Below, piece by piece: positions 61,336-64,000 of a stretch of 64,000 bases of DNA. The first letter of the stretch is position 1. Each line of letters begins with the position of its first letter. Under the pieces are notes generated by a model. The model was not told the DNA's origin. It saw only the letters and a program-made list of their open reading frames with translations, and made no database searches. A program made the position numbers and the translations under genes. Origin of the DNA: Sulfurospirillum sp. SCADC (GTDB taxonomy: Bacteria > Campylobacterota > Campylobacteria > Campylobacterales > Sulfurospirillaceae); assembly GCF_000743525.1 (NCBI RefSeq), contig NZ_JQGK01000001.1, forward strand, positions 186,001-250,000, read 5' to 3'.

Positions 61336-62013
61336 ATGGAGTGTAAGCTTGAATTGAGCGTCTTTCGATTTGACGCTAAAACGGATTTTTTGCCTTACTA
61401 TACAAAACATTTTATTACCATCGACCGAAACCTGAATCTCAACGATCTTTTAGCACAGATCAAAGCCGAAGATGTCAGTTTTGACTACCCAAAAGGGGAT
61501 TTGGCTGCTTTGAAAATTAATGGAAAAGCACTTTTTAGCAACGTCTCTTTGGACGGACTTATCAACTCCTTTGGAAAATCACTCACCCTAGAGCCACTCT
61601 CAACCAAGCGTGCTATCAAAGATATGATCATCAATACGGACGATTTTTACCAACGTTTTGATCTTTTGGATGCCTTTGTGGATGGCAAAGACAGACCGCT
61701 TTATGAGCACTACATCATCTACCACTACGCGTCAAGTGTGCTTGATTTATGTGAAAATTATCAAGGCGATGCCCTGTTTGCGTTTGCCTACGACATGATT
61801 CAAAAACACCCTGAGCGTAAACGTGAAATTTTGGAAGTCATTGCAAACGATCAAACCGGAATCTTTTTACATGTAAGATTGTGCAAGAAAATTTACCCGT
61901 GTGGCGCGGATGTCGAAAAGAAAATCACCGAGCTTAAAAACGACGTGATGAAACACCGACCCTTTGCGAACCCTCTTGTGGAAAAATTTTCACACCACAT
62001 CGATCTTTTGTAA
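61336..62013 (+). CDS. DUF5644-type Campylobacterota protein
   Basis: A 225-residue cytoplasmic protein that I match, with moderate certainty, to the DUF5644 family found in Campylobacterota. The N-terminus (KLELSVFRFDAKTDFLPYYTK) resembles the ubiquitin-like start of succinate/fumarate reductase iron-sulfur subunits, but no cluster cysteines follow. Two cysteines occur near the end (LCKKIYPCG). ATG follows AAGGAGTCCCCAATT. The next gene starts 9 nt downstream and encodes an HdrB-like protein, so the pair may descend from a fumarate-reductase or Hdr-type complex. Confidence 0.72.
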   Translation: MECKLELSVFRFDAKTDFLPYYTKHFITIDRNLNLNDLLAQIKAEDVSFDYPKGDLAALKINGKALFSNVSLDGLINSFGKSLTLEPLSTKRAIKDMIINTDDFYQRFDLLDAFVDGKDRPLYEHYIIYHYASSVLDLCENYQGDALFAFAYDMIQKHPERKREILEVIANDQTGIFLHVRLCKKIYPCGADVEKKITELKNDVMKHRPFANPLVEKFSHHIDLL

Positions 62014-62022
62014 GGAGAAACC

Positions 62023-62868
62023 ATGAAAAACTATTTTCTTTTTGAATCCCTCGTTGAGCGTGAAAAAACAGCCCCGATGATCACGGCTGCGCGTAAACTC
62101 ATAGAATTTTTAGGCATAGATGCACCCTCATTTAAAGGGGCAAAAAATGATCTTGGAAGCGAATTTATGGGACTGAATCGTCTTAAATTTTTAGAGCATT
62201 ATGCCTACAATCTTACCCTTGCTTCGACGCAAAAGCGTGACATTCTCTGCATCGAGCAGAGCTCCTTCATTTGCCATGCACACACCAAAGAGATCCTTTT
62301 AGGCGATGACAAACTCCGATTTGAGATCGCTGAGCGCTTAGCAAAACAGAATCTTTCTCTTAATTTGGATGTCAATGTTCTATCCTTAGAGCAACTGCTG
62401 CTTGAAGAAATTGGTGCGCAAAGGCTAGCAAGTTTGGTGAAAAATCCTTTTTCAAACTTCCAAACAGCCCTTTTCTTCGGCTCAAACGCATGCCGTGCTC
62501 AAAAATATTGTAAAGATGAGCTGGTTTTAACCCTGCTTGATCTTATCACACTAAAAAGGGTTCAATACGAAAGTGCCTATGAGAGCGATGGCTTTGAAGT
62601 CTATCCTGCTTCGCCTTTACTTGCAAAAAGACTCGCCTCCAAAACAATGCTAGATATGTTCGATAATGCTGCAGATTTTGTACTGACCAGTGATGCACGA
62701 AGCTTTATCATGTTTGATTTTTACCAAAAAGAGCTTGAAAAAATTGCAGGGCGTGAGATTGGGCTGAGTGTGCTAAGCCTTGCAGAACTACTCCTCTTAG
62801 CCTTTGGAGAGACGAATAAAAAAAGTATTGGACTGGATCAGCACAAAGTCGCGATTACCCTTCTTTAA
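62023..62868 (+). CDS. HdrB-like (CCG-domain-derived) protein, degenerate
   Basis: A 281-residue protein whose layout recalls heterodisulfide reductase subunit B and SdhE/MfrE: an initial part with LNRLKFLEHYAYNLTLAS, then CIEQSSFICHAHTKE and a second part with FFGSNACRAQKYCKDE. True CCG domains have CX(n)CCGxxxxC; here only scattered cysteines remain (for example in CIEQSSFIC and CRAQKYC), so a noncubane cluster is unlikely to be complete. It is coupled with the preceding DUF5644 gene. Function unknown. Confidence 0.6.
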   Translation: MKNYFLFESLVEREKTAPMITAARKLIEFLGIDAPSFKGAKNDLGSEFMGLNRLKFLEHYAYNLTLASTQKRDILCIEQSSFICHAHTKEILLGDDKLRFEIAERLAKQNLSLNLDVNVLSLEQLLLEEIGAQRLASLVKNPFSNFQTALFFGSNACRAQKYCKDELVLTLLDLITLKRVQYESAYESDGFEVYPASPLLAKRLASKTMLDMFDNAADFVLTSDARSFIMFDFYQKELEKIAGREIGLSVLSLAELLLLAFGETNKKSIGLDQHKVAITLL

Positions 62869-62883
62869 ATACCCCATCATGTA

Positions 62884-62903
62884 GGAGCAACACCGTTTGC
62901 TCC
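62884..62903 (+). terminator. Terminator after the HdrB-like gene
   Basis: GGAGCAA and TTGCTCC pair around a 6-nt loop, 15 nt after the stop codon. The following T-run is weak. The rest of the gap up to 63004 holds a possible -10 (GTAATAT) for the next gene. Confidence 0.5.
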
Positions 62904-63004
62904 TTAAATCAATCTAAATCAGACTTATTTTATCCCTTTCTTAAGAGAGCTTTGCGTGAGAATGTAATATCATTTCAAAACTTAATATTAAAAAGGAGTT
63001 CTAA

Positions 63005-63397
63005 ATGCCAAAAATCAATCGTTATGTTGATATTGACACTGTTGAGAGAGAAGCGAAAAAAGATTATATCGATAGACACTCTCCGTTTATCACCTGTGCT
63101 GATACGGCAAAACAAAATGCGCCGTTTAAAGTGACTGTAAAAGTCGGTAATGCCTATACGCATCCTGATGATTTTGACCACTATATCGCCAATATCCAAC
63201 TCTATACCGGTGATGCCCTTTTAGCACGTGCTGATTTTGTCTCAGGTACGCTTGGTGGACAAGATAAAAAAGGACAAGCAGAAGTCACATTTACCATCGT
63301 TCCAACGGGTAAAAAACTGAACCTCGTGGCGCAAAGTTACTGTACAAAACACGGTGTTTGGGAAAGTGATCCTGTTGAAGTGAGTGTCGAAGAGTAG
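63005..63397 (+). CDS. Superoxide reductase (neelaredoxin, class II)
   Basis: A 130-residue protein with only the catalytic desulfoferrodoxin domain. The Fe(His)4(Cys) ligands are visible: His25 in RHSPFI, the two histidines in YTHPDDFDHYI (about residues 51-60), and Cys and His in YCTKHGVWES near the end. It reduces superoxide to peroxide without making oxygen, suiting a microaerobic or anaerobic life. No N-terminal rubredoxin-like centre is present. ATG follows AAAAAGGAGTTCTAA. Confidence 0.9.
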   Translation: MPKINRYVDIDTVEREAKKDYIDRHSPFITCADTAKQNAPFKVTVKVGNAYTHPDDFDHYIANIQLYTGDALLARADFVSGTLGGQDKKGQAEVTFTIVPTGKKLNLVAQSYCTKHGVWESDPVEVSVEE

Positions 63398-63408
63398 ATT
63401 TTTAAACA

Positions 63409-63430
63409 GCTCAGAGCTTTAGCTCTGAGC
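63409..63430. terminator. Bidirectional terminator after the superoxide reductase gene
   Basis: GCTCAGAGCT and AGCTCTGAGC form a 10-bp stem with a TT loop between two convergent genes. T-rich sequence follows on both sides. Confidence 0.75.
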
Positions 63431-63440
63431 CTTTACATAC

Positions 63441-64000
63441 TTATTCTGTTCCCTTTATAAAACCCTCAAGCGACATTTCAAGTTTTTCAATCTTATGACC
63501 ACTTAAAAACTTCTCCTCTTTCTTGCTGATCTTCTCTTTATCGTTGACCAAATAGCCATCTTTTAATCCTAACGTCACTTCATTCGCCACCATTCGGTAC
63601 GTATCGCGATCAAAATCAATCCCTAAGAAGAGATAACTTTTCTCATTTTTAAATGTTTTCAAAAAGGGAGGAAGCGCGTAACCACCCATCGCTTCGGTCA
63701 ACCAATCGACAAAATCGGCATCACTGATGATAAAGCTTTTTTCAGGCACCGTACAGCCTAGAGGCTTAAAAAGAATCGGCAACATTGGGCTTAAAAGCTC
63801 TTTTTCCACACGCTGATATTCACCCGTCGAAACGGTGTACATGTAAACAAGAAAACGATCATACCCTGCCATAATACGGCTCACACCTGTGATCAGAAAA
63901 TGGTCCTGATCGGCATAAAGATTTAAGAGCGAATCGTCCAAATTGAGATCAACCACGTAACGAGGCATTAATGTTTTAAGCCACGTATACACCTTCGGCA
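63441..64000 (-). CDS. Probable SIR2-like domain protein, C-terminal part (runs off the window)
   Basis: The frame is open to the right edge; 183 residues follow a GTG, but the sequence before it also reads through, so the true start is probably outside. Visible features are PRYVVDLNLDDSLLNLY, then LFKPLGCTVPEKSFIISDADFVDWL and LFLGIDFDRDTYRMVA. This order (a TTNYDD-like loop, a LHG-like strand and an LFIGxSxxD-like strand) resembles the second half of SIR2-like NAD-binding domains. That reading is by eye and not certain. It is convergent with the superoxide reductase gene. Confidence 0.55.
   Translation of the reverse strand, partial: PKVYTWLKTLMPRYVVDLNLDDSLLNLYADQDHFLITGVSRIMAGYDRFLVYMYTVSTGEYQRVEKELLSPMLPILFKPLGCTVPEKSFIISDADFVDWLTEAMGGYALPPFLKTFKNEKSYLFLGIDFDRDTYRMVANEVTLGLKDGYLVNDKEKISKKEEKFLSGHKIEKLEMSLEGFIKGTE

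Noticed and set aside
1-64000. tRNA and rRNA genes
   Set aside because: I looked for T-loop GGTTCRANNCC-like sequences and rRNA signatures on both strands and saw none; the only structured housekeeping RNA recognised is rnpB.

Overview
The window comes from a Campylobacterota (epsilonproteobacterial) chromosome, most likely Sulfurospirillum or a close relative; the genus is an inference. Support is local gene order known from Campylobacter (pyrC2-gpsA-gatB; flgI-flgJ-flgM-flgN-flgK; flaG-fliD-fliS-small chaperone; cmeR-cmeABC; motA-motB), low GC, dense same-strand packing, a neelaredoxin-type superoxide reductase and anaerobic 2-oxoacid:ferredoxin chemistry. About 35 copies of the palindrome TTACATGTAA are scattered through genes and gaps, which looks like a genomic signature of this lineage.

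Layout: 1-8.9 kb (minus): a catalytically degenerate dihydroorotase homologue (cut by the window edge), a degenerate family 3 glycosidase, gpsA, gatB, a TenI/ThiE-like protein, a small membrane protein, atpB, a tautomerase, a SulP transporter, a DUF2400 protein and a lone DppC-type permease. 8.9-16.6 kb: flagellar genes, flgK/flgN/flgM/flgJ/flgI on minus with recognisable sigma54 and sigma28 promoters, then rsmD, then flaG-fliD-fliS-fliT-like on plus. 16.65-18.5 kb: a sodium:solute symporter with a 55-residue accessory protein. 18.7-24.1 kb: iorAB, two PaaK-type CoA ligases and an ACT protein, an aryl-2-oxoacid oxidation operon. 24.1-26.5 kb: an accessory island with RhuM and an AT-rich unrecognised two-gene unit. 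26.6-34.5 kb: DUF523/DUF1722-photolyase, phasin-like, UbiB/AarF, two nitroreductases, and the radical SAM/DUF4130 DNA-metabolism pair. 34.5-41 kb: a CmeABC-type RND pump with its TetR regulator and a CmeR-like operator. 41-48.4 kb: motAB, an ABC-F ATPase, an acidic protein, an MBL hydrolase, a CZB chemoreceptor, a chemoreceptor remnant and an HD-GYP protein. 48.4-58.8 kb: two modules built from a small XRE regulator next to c-di-GMP genes, with a ZIP transporter, a ferritin-like protein and the thiD-cytX-thiM operon between them, then a CPA2 antiporter. 58.8-64 kb: rnpB, truD-thiL, a DUF5644/HdrB-like pair, superoxide reductase, and a probable SIR2-like protein running off the edge.

The most striking observations are: (1) the TPP riboswitch upstream of thiD-cytX-thiM is split in its J2/4 strand by a 261-bp, TA-flanked, almost wholly self-complementary element whose termini would pair in the RNA and could bring the aptamer halves back together; (2) two paralogous ~90-residue XRE regulators sit beside different c-di-GMP turnover genes, each with its own set of repeated operator-like sites, one site overlapping or abutting the regulator's start region; (3) the iterated palindrome TTTACATGTAAA; and (4) an AT-rich pair, one soluble and one membrane protein, beside RhuM, which is a candidate defence unit of unknown type.
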